From: Azorinus chamasolen
Lineage: Eukaryota > Mollusca > Bivalvia > Cardiida > Solecurtidae
Length of the DNA: 64,000 bases
Assembly: GCA_963576725.1 (NCBI GenBank)
Contig: OY755242.1
Span: 24,045,869 to 24,109,868 of the forward strand
Reading direction: 5' to 3'
Shown: positions 40,429 to 52,400 of the stretch, piece after piece
Layout of the letters: each line of letters begins with the position of its first letter
How positions within the stretch are numbered: position 1 is the stretch's first letter
Notes under the pieces: model-generated
Told to the model about the DNA's origin: nothing
Seen by the model: only the letters and a program-made list of their open reading frames with translations
Databases searched by the model: none
Position numbers and translations under genes: made by a program

Positions 40429-43400
40429 CTGAAAAAGAACAATGGTAAACAAGATATAAAACATTTTATTTTCATTTTTTTACCTGGTGAATATATGTGT
40501 AAGCTGAAGTTTTATAATAGTACATTGTATATGAAAAGGATTATTTGGATATGGCAGAAACTGTACCACAAGATCTATGTATATTATCATGAATTAGTTT
40601 TCAAGGAATTTCTGATACTTCTCAAACAAGAGGGACATTGGCCCTATATAGCTCTGACACCTGAGTTAAAGTAATATATTGACAATGTTAATTTTTCAGC
40701 TGACAACATTTCTAGCAGATGACAGAAACTTAGTTTTAACCCTTTCACGTCTGAGTCAACTTGAACTAAAATTGACACACGGTTTGGATTCAGATCTAAT
40801 ACCAAGTAATTGTCTGACCTTGGTTATTGTCTGACCATGATCTAAACTGTTTACAACTTGTGATAAAGTCATTAAGCCTTTTAGATGTTTAATATTCATA
40901 TAGCTGGATATTTGGTCTGAAAAATAACTGCTAGTAAGGCAATTACAGTATGTCAATTGTCTTCATTCTACCAACTGTAACAATTGGTAGACCCTGGATG
41001 TTACTCATTTAGTCAGTGGTCACACAGTAAGTTACTTAATTTTACAACATCACCAAGCAATACCATGTCACAAGAGCTAGCTCCCAAGCAAGGAGAGTTT
41101 AAAGTGCCTATGAACCTAGGCCTTGCTGTTACACTACATTTATTTTGAAACTAGAACTTCTCTTTTGTAAACAAGGATCTGTGTATCAAATAATTCTGAA
41201 CATAATGAGCTATTCAGCATCTCACCAGGATACATACTGTTTGTAAAAGTTATCACAAATTCGACTTGCTGACACTGACACAATTTTCATGTCAACTTTG
41301 CATGTTTTAATAGAGGAAATCACTGAGTTACAATTTTCCTCAAAGCAGTTTTAACAAGTGTTTCGCATAAATGTCATAATAGCATACTCAAATATCTTTA
41401 AAAAGCATTTATAAAGCATCTAAGATAAGCTAATCATCCGAGTTATGCAGATAACTTTTGGTCTGCTGTAGAGATTCATTGGATGGGTACCACAATCATG
41501 ATCAAATAGGTAGAGGGCGGGGAATCGTCACACAAACTGTCAAAATATTTCTACTAGTGTTAGTGAATTAAAAAATTAAAATATCGAAATGATATTTTGG
41601 GAATAGTGAAAATGGTAGAAATTTTCAGTGTAGAAGTTGAAAACCATTTTCTTATCTTTCTCATTTCCTCCGCTGCACATGTGAATGTTTCTCCCTTTCA
41701 CCACTACCTCCAAAACGACCCATGTCATTTTAAGCCTTAGTTATTTACACCCAACTATAATATACTAATCACTATTTTGATGTTTTCATCTACCAATCAT
41801 AATCAATAATGATACGAATCGAGTTTTTTTGTAAAGTGGTAAACTTCGACCAAAAATGGTATGCTTTGGTAATGGTATGCTTCAGTAAAGCATACAATGG
41901 TATACTTCAGTAATGGTATGCTTCAGTAATGGTATGCTTCTTCAATTAACCATCTGATTTTACATTTTTCACCAGGTTTAAACATTTTCTTGTTGCAATG
42001 TCATTATGAACATTAAACTAACTAATATTCACACATACATTAATACTTCTTACACAACTATTCAATGAGTATAGGGTTATATTTCCATGTACCACTTACC
42101 CAGTGTTATATATGTAGATAGCGGGAATTTATGATACACAGGGCTACAATTCTGTCAGAGCCAGGTTGACAAGTATGCATGACTTAGCCAATGTTATGTA
42201 TGTAGATAGCGGGAATTTATGATACACAGGGCTACAATTCTGTCAGAGCCAGGTTGACAAGTATGCATGACTTAGCCAATGTTATGTATGTAGATAGCGG
42301 GAATTTATGATACACAGGGCTACAATTCTGTCAGAGCCAGGTTGACAAGTATGCATGACTTAGCCAATGTTATGTATGTAGATAGCGGGAATTTATGATA
42401 CACAGGGCTACAATTCTGTCAGAGCCAGGTTGACAAGTATGCATGACTTAGCCAATGTTATGTATGTAGATAGCGGGAATTTATGATACACAGGGCTACA
42501 ATTCTGTCAGAGCCAGGTTGACAAGTATGCATGACTTAGCCAATGTTATGTATGTAGATAGCAGGAATTATGATGCACAGGGCTACAATTCTGTCAGAGC
42601 CAGGTTGACAAGTATGCATGACTTAGCCAATGTTATGTATGTAGATAGCGGGAATTATGATGCACAGGGCTACAATTCTGTCAGAGCCAGGTTGACAAGT
42701 ATGCATGACTTAGCCAATGTTATGTATGTAGATAGCAGGAATTATGATGCACAGGGCTACAATTCTGTCAGAGCCAGGTTGACAAGTATGCATGACTTAG
42801 CCAATGTTATGTATGTAGATAGCGGGAATTATGATGCACAGGGCTACAATTCTGTCAGAGCCAGGTCAACAAGTATGCATTACTTACCCAATGTTATGTA
42901 TGTAGATAGCGGGAATTATGATGCACAGGGCTACAATAAAGAGCCAAGTTGACAAGTATGCATGACTTACCCAATGGTATATACATGTATGTAGATAGCG
43001 GGAATTATGATACACAGGGATACAATACTGAGCCAGGTCAACAAGTATGGATGACTTACCCAGTGTTATATATGTAGATAGCAGGTATTATGATGCACAG
43101 GGCAACAATACTGAGCCAGGTTGACAAGTATGCATGAGGGTGCCATTTCAGTGGGTTCTCATCAAACAAAGTGTAGAACAAAAACACCAATGGTGTAGGG
43201 ATGGTCTGAAATGTAACACAAAAATAAAACAAAAAGTTAGAATGACCTAAAGCATCTATATCTTCTATATTGTGGAGTCAAGCACAAAGAACAAGAGTGC
43301 CAGTGGGCACAATAAACGCCTGTCCAGGCTTTGTTCAACATAAACTGAGGTTAACATATTTGCAAAACGCAAATGCTAAATGCAAACTCTAAGTCCAATT

Positions 43401-46400
43401 ATGTGACCTTGACCTTTGATGTATATACGGGGACACACCCATGTTACTGTAGCATGTCCAGATAAACATTGTGGTGTAATCTGAGGATCCACCAAGAAAA
43501 ATATGAGTTAGAGACAGACAGATGGACAGACAGCACCATTCCATAATACATCCCTTTTTTCAAATAGATGAAGCTTGTGACGGTAGTAGACAAGTGTTCC
43601 GAGTTTCAAGGCTTTAACTCAAAGGGTTATGTAAATAAGTGGACTTTTACAAAAACCGTAACCAAAAATTCTCAATTAAAAAAAAAGGGCCATAATTATA
43701 TCAATTATGAGTTATTTACTCTTGCATACAGATGAAACTTGTGACGGTGAACAAGTGTTCCAAGTTTCAAAGCTTTATCTGAAAGGATTATGTAAATAAG
43801 TGGACTTTAACAAAAACCTTAACCAAAAGTTCTAAGTTAAAAATGGTCATAATTCTGTCAAAATGCCTGACAGAGATATGTTCTCTTGCCTACAGGTGAA
43901 GTTTGTGATGGTGAAAAAGTGTTCCAAGTTATAAAGCTTTATTTCAAAGGGTTATGTAAATAAGTGGACTTACAACATAAATTGAGGTCAATATATTTGC
44001 TTAACGCAAATTCCAAGTCCAATTGAGCAACAGTGACCTTGGATATACGTACCAGGACATACACATGCTACTGATAGACATTGTGGTGAAATTTGAGAAG
44101 GATCCACAAAGCAGAACTTGAGTTAGAGACAGACAGACATTTAACATATTTGCTAAACGCATATGCTAAATGCACATTCTAAGTCAAACTATGTGACCTT
44201 GACCTTGGATATACATACCAGGACTGGACATGCTACTGTAGCATGTCCAGATAAATATTGTGGTTAAATTTGAGAAGGATCCACCTGAAAGAACTTGAGT
44301 TAGAGATGTTAAAGATGGACACACAAACAGCGCCATTCCATAATACATCACGGATTATTCAAACAGGCGTATAAAAATGTACATCAGGGTCTGCTCTGTT
44401 TGCTTATGAAATCATAACAGATTTGACATCTAAAACCCAACAAAAACCTTCTCATGATTACTGGCATTTCCAAACAGCATCGATCCCAATGAAATACTGA
44501 GTGACTCAAAGTTCATCAGAATCCAAAGCTGTTACACCCTCATATAATACTTTCTTTAGAAAACAGTACTTTCTTAACTCATTACCTTATAGGCTATTTT
44601 TAGATACATGTACAACCTTTTTGTATAAATCTACCGAAAAGGAGCATTAACTAAAGAAAAGGAAATTTTTTAGAATCTTGCAGTTTGAAACCATTGTGAT
44701 AAATAGAGCATTTGTTCCAATAAAAGAAAATGCTCTATTTATCACAATGGTTTCACAAAGTGGCTTTTACAGAGGTGTCAAAAGGCGTCTATATGAGGGA
44801 ATGGGATAAAGGCTTGAACAAATTGGATGGGGGCTTCAATGGCCAAGTTGTTATGGTCTTTGATTGACAATTGCTTAGTCCCTCATCACTGTGGTTTGAA
44901 TTCAGGCCTAGGCATTTGGATTTTTTATGTGAGGAAACCTTCCAGCTGGCTAGAAGTAGGCTGTGTTTCTACCTAGGTGTTCTGAGCACGAAAAAATGAA
45001 ATTTGTTCCATGCTTGGAAAAAACCCTGGGGTCTTTCTCCATCTGTAATTAGCCAGACATTGTGATATGACTGAATTAAAGCAACATAAAGAAGTGTGCA
45101 CTAGAGAAGTGTTAACAATGTACTTGTTTAGGTAAAAAAAAAATCTTTAATATAAAGACTGTTCACTTCAAAGAAGTGTGCACTAGAGAAGTGTTAACAA
45201 TGTACTTAAGTAAGAGAAATCTTCAATATAAAGACTGTTCACTTAAAAGAAGTGAGCACTAGAGAAGTATTTAATTGAGAGAAGTATCACTATACTTACA
45301 AGAATCATGGCCATGAGGTTGGCTCCCTCCAGGTACTTCACAAAATATGCAACCGTAATCCTGTTCAGAGCAACTGCAGCAATACAAGCACTGGACACAT
45401 AGTTGATGTAACCTTGACAACCCTCGTAGCCAATAAAGCACTTTAGGTTGAACCAAAGTCTGAAAAAAAAAAAATATTTAATGAAACCCTGTAAACATCA
45501 TGATGAACAAAATGCTATTTCTTTTTTTAAAAAAATGCACATCCACACTATTTAAAGTCTTAGCTTCATAGATGCCCCTTTTTAATGCCTTTGCAAACAA
45601 AGGTTTCCTCTGTTCATATGCCATTCAGAAGTAATCTACTACATGTATAATTAATATTCATGATTTCATAATTTCTTACATGACTATTCATAAAGTAAAA
45701 GTTAAAATAAAAGTACATGTAGTTAATGATCAGTTCAGATTCTGGCAAGACCAAAACTGAGTATCATCTGGATCCAAACTGAGTACAGATGTATCATGTA
45801 TTAGCATTAAGTTCAAAGAGTTACAAGATCACTGTATTGTCGATGCTTATCCGCTTTGTAAAAAACAATGTTTAAACCATTTCCTTCACTAAACATGTTT
45901 TCACTTGTTTGCAAGAAGAGTAGACCCAGATCAGACTGCTCCTATAGGAGCCGACTGATCAATGTCTACTCTGTTTGTTAATGGAATTTAATAGATCTGT
46001 TTCTTTAATTTCTAAAATTGGTACAGTGTTGACGTTCCATATTTAATTACAGTAAAACCTGGATTATTCGAATTTTCGGTATAGAAGAATTTAGACCCTT
46101 TTAGGCAGGTGACTGCTTAATGCATGGTTAAAGTCATACAGAAAGCTCTTAGAGGAGCTTTCTGCATGACTTTCACCATGCATTAAGCTGCCACCTGTCT
46201 TAAAGATCGATAATAATACGTATTTTAGTGTTCGGATAATCGAAGTTTTACTGTATAACTATTTTGTCCATTAATATTCAGTAGGCATTGAAATTTGGAA
46301 TAAACATAGAACAGGGAATAGGTTAAAGTATGTAAGGCATGTAACTCATAAATCGAGGGCTTGGTGCAAAACTATTCTAACTCCTTCACTTTGTGAAGGA

Positions 46401-49400
46401 GTTAGAATAGTTTTGCACCAAGCCCTCGAAATCCTTTCCTCCAAGAATATTCGAGTAAGAAATCATGACTTCATGAAAAGTAATTGCCGAATTCTTATAA
46501 TACAGAAAATATAGCATTCCATAACCAAACAGAGCAGACCCTGATCAGACAACTCCTACAGGAGTTGTCTGATCTAGGTCTGCTCTGTTTGCAAAGAGTC
46601 TGATCTGGGTCTGCTCTGTTGCAAAGACAAAAAAAGGTTAACCCTTTCCCTCATAAATATTGATGTAAGAAAAAATGACATCATGAATACATGTATGTAT
46701 CAACTGAATTTGTAAGATGTTATGAACACAATATTTTTTTATTGCCATAACAGAAACTGTAGAATCAGACCTAATATCATTCCAATCAAACAACAAACAA
46801 AAACTAGAACTGTCACTAAAGGTGATGAGATACCCCCGCTCAACTGCCTTGATCGCAAATCAAAACAAATCTGTGCCATGTTGTGCTATGGACAGACAGA
46901 CAGACCGACCGACCAACACACTGACTCCTATATACCCCCTCTCAAACTTCTTTTGTGGGGGTATAAAGACCCTGATCAGACAATTCCTACAGGAGCCTGC
47001 TAACCTGGATGTACTCTTTTTGTAAAAGCATACAAAGGCGTATTTATGGAGTAGAAAGATTAAATATGCAAGAGTGATAATCCCTTACAATATAGTTACC
47101 ACTGTGATTGTGAATTACTGTGTGGGATTTATCCCTTTCCCTATTGCATATTCATGTAAGAAATAATGGCTTTATTAACATCAATTAGTTAATTTTTTAT
47201 AATGGCATACACATGACATATTGACTTAAGCAGAAACTGTAGAATCAGATATACAGTAAAACCTCCCTGTAACGACCACTAAATTACATCAATTAGTTTG
47301 TGTTAAAGGCAGGTGGCTGCTTAAAGCAAGGTGAAAGTAAAACAGAACGCTCCTATAGGAGCGTTCTGTTTTACTTTCACCTTGCTTTAAGCAGCCACCT
47401 GCCTTAAATACCAAATAATTAACCCATTTTAGTGGACGTTATAGAGAAGTTTTACTGTATATTATACCACACCAAACAGAGCAGACCCTGATCAGATGGC
47501 TCCTACAGGAAAAGGTGTTTGTATAAGGCAAAGGGTTAAAAGGGATGGCGGTACTGACATTGACAATATGCCAAAATGTCTTAGTTTTTAGACAACAATA
47601 GTCACCACTACTAACACAAGAACACCAAGTCTATGACAATAATTCATCTTTTGTAGAACAAACAAATCAACCCTTTCCCTCATAAATATTCATAATGACA
47701 TCATGAACATGAATCAGCTGAATTTGTATAATGTTTTTTTACCACGACAGAAAGTGTAGAATCAGGATCTATAGCATTCCATAAGCAAAAAGAGCAGATG
47801 CTGATTGGAAGTCTCCTACTGGAACCCTCTGACCTGGGTCTACACTGTTTGCAAAGGCAGGTAAAGGTGCCTCTAACAGAGAAAGGTTAAATAAAACCTC
47901 TACTCACAGCCTTGCAAATTCTACCACACCATTGGTCATTCCAAAGCCCGGTATCAAGTCTGCCCAGAACAGCACAGTCTGTGACAGAAGGCTGAAGAAG
48001 TAACACCAGAACAGCACATAAGCTGTGCTAATACTGCTGGTACCATCACGGTCATCTCCTCTACTTCTAGACGGATTCTTGGACTTCATTATCTTTTCTG
48101 TCACAATACTGCATATAGCTAGTGGAACCTGCAGCATGAAAGTACCAATATACATGTATAGTAGATTCAACTTACCCCTTTACTCCATGAATATTCATCT
48201 ATGAAATAATGTCTGAATATTAAGTAGATTAATTTTGTAAATTGCATATTACAAATGTAATACAGAAACTTTGGCCATATCCAGGCAGAATCTGTAGAAT
48301 CAGAACTATAAATCCATAAGCAAACAAAGTAGACCATGATCAGATGGCCTACAGAAGCTGTCTGATCTGGGTCTGGTTTGTTTGCAAAGGCATTAAAAGA
48401 CATATGTATGGAGTAAAAGGCTTGCTGAATAATAGTTATATGCATACTGACGACACTTGCATACTAAACAAACAAGACGGTTCATGATGACCCTAAATAG
48501 TCCACCTTACTTAGGGTCAGTCCGGTGTTAAATTTGGAGGAAAGGTGATTATTACATTATAGTTTCATAAAGTTTTCAAAGACAAAAGGAGTGCTCATGA
48601 TCAAACTTGCCACATCTTATAGTCATGTACACAATATGTCTGAATATTGCCAGACTCTGAGAAAATAAAATATATACATTGTATAGTGATAACCTTTTCT
48701 CTGTTTAGTATTCATGTAAGAAATACGGTAGAACCATGCACTCTAATGCGACCACATGAATAGACATGGGTGTCTTTATAAGCAGGTGGTTGCTTAATGC
48801 AGGACAAAAGTAATGCAGAGAAACCTCCTCTAGGAGTTTCTGCATTACTTTTGTCCTGCATTAAGCTACCACCTGAATCTAGCACCCAGAATTATACTTT
48901 TAGGTGGTCGCATTAGCAGGGTTTTACTGTATTATTTCCAGTCATCATAAATTCTGGGAATGTGATTGGCTGAGATCCGCCCCCTCACCCCAACGTGAAC
49001 GGGGTGTAAGAAACGTACACCCCGTTTGATCCGAGGTGTACGGGAATCAAGTTTGCCACATTACTGATCGGTTTTGCTTCATCATCGATTCACGTAAACA
49101 TACTCAGTTTCTGTGTTTATAAGGTGGTTATTTCCTAATTCTTAAAAACTGTCTATCATCTACACACATCGATAAAAACAACTTATGTATTAATTATATG
49201 TGTGTACATCAGATCCTACCATATTTGTTTATGCCAACATTCAATTCTAAATTTTACCTTATAAAAAACAAGTTTGTGAATACTCATGCATTAATATTCA
49301 TTAGGGAAAGGGTTTTATTCTCAATTTCGTTAACCCTGAAAATCTCTGTTAACCCTTCTCTTGCTGAATTTTAAAATACATTTCTCCTTCTTTACCCATG

Positions 49401-52400
49401 CGGTGTTGTATAATTACATATATCGTCACTGTGTACACATATTTCGCTGTGCAATCACTGCTATGGAGTGCACTGGTTGCACAATCAACTTGTAAATAAT
49501 GCAGACCCTGATGAGACAGCTCCTGCAGGAGCTGTCTCATCTGGGTCTTCACTATTTACAGGTAGGTATATTGACGTGAATAGCAAGTGAAGGGTTAAAA
49601 TATATTCAAGATTTTATCACCTCATTAATATTCAGGGACAGAATCAATAAAATGGAGAATGGAAAGGGGATTTTTATACTATTTGGAAACTGCATAATCA
49701 GATCTATTTTATATTTTTATACTATTTGGAAACTGCATAATCAGATCTATAAATTTCCATAATCAAACAGACCCTGATCTGGGTCTACTCTGTTTGAAAA
49801 TGTATGAAAGGCGTTTATATGAGGGAAAGGGTTTACAGTTTTGTCTTATGTATACAAGAGGGCCATGATGGACCTTAATCGCTCACCTGGTTATAACAGA
49901 TTTGTGTATACAATTAATTCATGTAACCTGGGACGGGGCCATTTTTTGCCAGGGTGTCAAAATTTGAACAATCTTGGAAGAGAACCATTAAAGGACGCTA
50001 CATATTAAATATCAAAGGCCTAGGCCTTACAGTTTCAGAGAAGATTTTTAAAGATTTTCCAATGAAAAACTGATAAGCCCAAGGCAGGATCATTTTTGGT
50101 CTGGGGGTTATACTTTGAACAATCTTGGAACAGGACCATTAGATCATGCTACATACTAAATATCATAGGTCTAGGCCGTTCAGTTTAAGAGAAGAAGGTT
50201 TTCAAAGATTTTTCCGATATGCCGTGGGACGGGCCATTTTTGACCCGGGGTCATTTGTAGAGGACCATTAGATAATGCTACATACCAAGTATCAAAGGTC
50301 AAGGCCTTATAATTTCAGAGAAAAAGATTTTTAAAGATTTTCCTGTGAAAAACTGAAAAGCCCCAAGGCGGGCCATTTTTGGTCCGGGGGTCATAATTTG
50401 AACAATCTTGGTAGAGGACCATTAAATGATGCTACCTACCAAATATCAAAGCTCTATGCACTGTGCTTTCAGAGAAGAAGTCATGTTCAAGTAAATTGTT
50501 GACGACGCATGTACGCAAGACGCCGGAGACAGCCCCCTCACAATACCTCACCTGACACTTTGTGCCAGGTGAGCTAAAAACCCAACAAAAGTGATCAAGT
50601 TTCAATCCTAAGAGACAAAATCAGAACAAAGAGTAATGTGTAATACACTGAACATTGGATTTTCTCAAAGACACACCCTATGACATGAGAGAATGATAAC
50701 AATTGTTTTATCTTTTCACCTTTATCTTCTGAGTGTGTTTGAACTGAGATATGACATGGCTATAATGACCCATTAACTCTCTGCACGCTAAGTATTTTTT
50801 CGTCTACAACAATTGTCGTCTGCTTCAATTCTTCAAATAAACTTTCTCTCAATTCTTTGCAAAAATATGGTCAAGATGACAAACAGTTTGGATCCTGATG
50901 AGACGCCGCATTATGCGGCGTCTCATCTGGATCCAAACTGTTTGCATAGGTAAAAAACTTTCGCCGCTAGCGTGCAAAGAGTTAATAAACCGTTCCTTCA
51001 TACAAAATGCCTTTTCAAGCCTTTGCAAACAGAATAGACCCAGATAAGACAGCTCCTGTAGGAGCCATCTGATCAGTGTCTGCATAGGTAATCACCGTTT
51101 CACTGCTAGTGTACTATTTAGTGTTAACCTTTTCCCTCATATAAACACGTTTTCATGCATATGCAAACAGAATAGACGTAGACCAGACATCTCCTATAGG
51201 AGCCGTTTGATCAGGGTCTGCTTTATATCCTAATGGGATATGAAAGATAAAGATTCTTTACTTTCTAAATACATGTAGCTACAATATTCCACTTTCCATA
51301 TAGCAGCCAGTACAACTTTTCTGTTCAGTAGGTACTAGTATTTAAATTTGAAATAAACATATACAGTGTAACAGGGAAAGGGTAAATCCAGATGAGAGAA
51401 AGAGTTACTAGAAGAGACCTTGTGTTACTTAACCCTTTCCTCCATAGGCTATTTATAGATCCAACCACTTTGAATAAATCTACCGAAAAGGAGCATTAAC
51501 TAGAGAAAAGGATTTTTTTTTATAATTTTGTAGTTTGAAACCATTGTGATAGATAGAGCATTTGCTCCTATAGGAGCAAATGCTAAAATGCTCTATTTGT
51601 CACAATGGTTTCATAAAGTGACTTTTACAGAGGCGTAGAAAGTCGTATTTATGGAGGAAAGGGTTAACATCTCATTGGGATGAAAACAAACATCACATTA
51701 CGATGAAAAAAATATTTACAAGAGTTTTCACAATTTCATTGTAAAGTGACAAGACTTAATCTTTACATTTTCCTTGACACACCTTTGCAAATAGAAGAGA
51801 CCAAGATAAGACAGAGCTGTAGGAGCTGTCTGGTTGTGGTCTGCTCTGTTTGCCTTGGGAATGGTGTAGATCTGATACTAATCTTTTCATCATGGCCAAA
51901 CATTTACTTACAAAGATGTACATGTATGCCATGGTAAAATTAATATACTGCTCAGATTAATATTCATTTTTTTCTCTTGCATTAAATTAATATGCATAAG
52001 GCTAAGGGGTATTAAAATCAATAAGAATGAACAAGAATTTTTATCTGATATCATGATAACAATTTATAACATACCATGCACGCCTGAGTCACAACTGATA
52101 AACCTACACTTATTATTTGGGGCAGACATATATTATAAACTAAACATATACATGTAGTGCAAACACATATGAAATGGATCCTGATAGAGCCATTAGATCA
52201 CGGCCTGCATCATTTGTAACTACAGTAGCACCTGGCCCTAGTGGCCATTAAATTATTGAACAATTAAGGAGTGTTAAAATGCAGGTGATAGCTTAATGCA
52301 GGGCAAAAGTAATGCAGAAAGTTCTGCATTACTTTTGACCTGCATTAACCCTTCGCTTGCCATTCACGTCAATATATCTACCTGTAAATAGTGAAGACCC

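Larger units (their letters stand above)
46436..49348. other. Transporter introns 2 and 3, further family B copies
   Basis: B at 46440-46640 (core CAACTCCTACAGGAGTTGTC, followed by a repeated TCTGATCTGGGTCTGCTCTG), 46638-47060, 47670-47892, 48178-48420 and a B end near 49300. The stretch 48935-49260 holds ACACCCCGTT/AACGGGGTGT inverted words but no recognised element. Confidence 0.5.

Noticed and set aside
42518..42952. Plus-strand open frame of 144 codons made of 29-residue repeats (TSMHDLANVMYVDS...)
   Set aside because: It is the reverse side of the 87-bp tandem array derived from a minus-strand exon; it stays open only because 87 is divisible by three, and it closes where units are 88 bp.
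42097..43135. CRISPR-like regular array
   Set aside because: Units are contiguous with no unique spacers and the DNA is clearly eukaryotic.
48960..49060. GC-rich inverted words ACACCCCGTT / AACGGGGTGT as a regulatory hairpin
   Set aside because: Pairing is short and interrupted, with no conserved context; treated as chance or a decayed repeat.
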